Of a DNA stretch of 9,086 bases, positions 1 to 9,086 are shown one piece after another. The DNA comes from Nocardia sp. (GTDB lineage: Bacteria > Actinomycetota > Actinomycetes > Mycobacteriales > Mycobacteriaceae): positions 1-9,086 of the forward strand of contig JABFXT010000261.1 in assembly GCA_013361595.1 (NCBI GenBank). Direction: 5' to 3'. A model generated the notes under the pieces. The model saw nothing but the letters and a program-made list of their open reading frames with translations. It was not told where the DNA came from and ran no database searches. The position numbers and the translations under genes were made by a program. Every line of letters begins with the position of its first letter. Position 1 is the stretch's first letter.

Positions 1-9086
<9,086 letters not shown>

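Overview
The window lies entirely inside one very large gene for a modular non-ribosomal peptide synthetase (NRPS). Frame +1 is open from base 1 to base 9086 with no stop: 3028 complete codons plus two bases. Both the start codon and the stop codon lie outside. Residue numbers below count from the first codon of the window (residue n begins at base 3n-2). High GC (roughly 70% by eye), strong G/C preference at third codon positions, and the style of the domains (such as 'WAVTKTGAA' adenylation cores, 'HHIAADGAS' condensation cores and 'FVANPFG' stretches) suggest a mycolic-acid actinomycete such as Nocardia, Rhodococcus or a mycobacterium. The genus is inference.

Layout, left to right: the C-terminal part of an adenylation domain (A1, 1-822) and its carrier domain (T1, 826-1050); a complete module with condensation (C1, 1096-2424), adenylation (A2, 2476-3984), carrier (T2, 4000-4230) and epimerization (E, 4261-5625) domains; a complete module with condensation (C2, 5656-6990), adenylation (A3, 7021-8550) and carrier (T3, 8563-8781) domains; and the first 86 residues of a further condensation domain (C3, 8827-9086). 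The order is therefore ...A1-T1 | C1-A2-T2-E | C2-A3-T3 | C3...

How it works: each A domain activates an amino acid as its adenylate and loads it on the phosphopantetheine arm of the next T domain. C1 joins the A1 residue (or the chain ending in it) to the A2 residue. E epimerizes the A2 residue, and C2, which directly follows E and looks like a D-accepting type, passes the chain to the A3 residue. C3 shows that at least one more module follows. The peptide segment made here is predicted to be X1 - D-X2 - L-X3 - ... The binding-pocket residues can be read for A2 and A3 (D-A-L-F-A-G-I-V-V-K and D-V-L-F-V-G-G-I-L-K) and partly for A1 (H-F-A-W-V-V-K, first three missing). None matches a code I recognise with confidence; A2 and A3 look like pockets for small or aliphatic hydrophobic residues.

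No second gene, RNA gene, mobile element, CRISPR array, promoter or terminator is visible. The long open frames on the minus strand are composition shadows. The points most worth a second look are the divergent first module (ACP-like carrier motif, altered A5 core, unusual pocket), the unassigned A2 and A3 codes, the strongly conserved paired stretch in A2 and A3, and a marked excess of GATATC caused mostly by a strict Asp-Ile codon pair.
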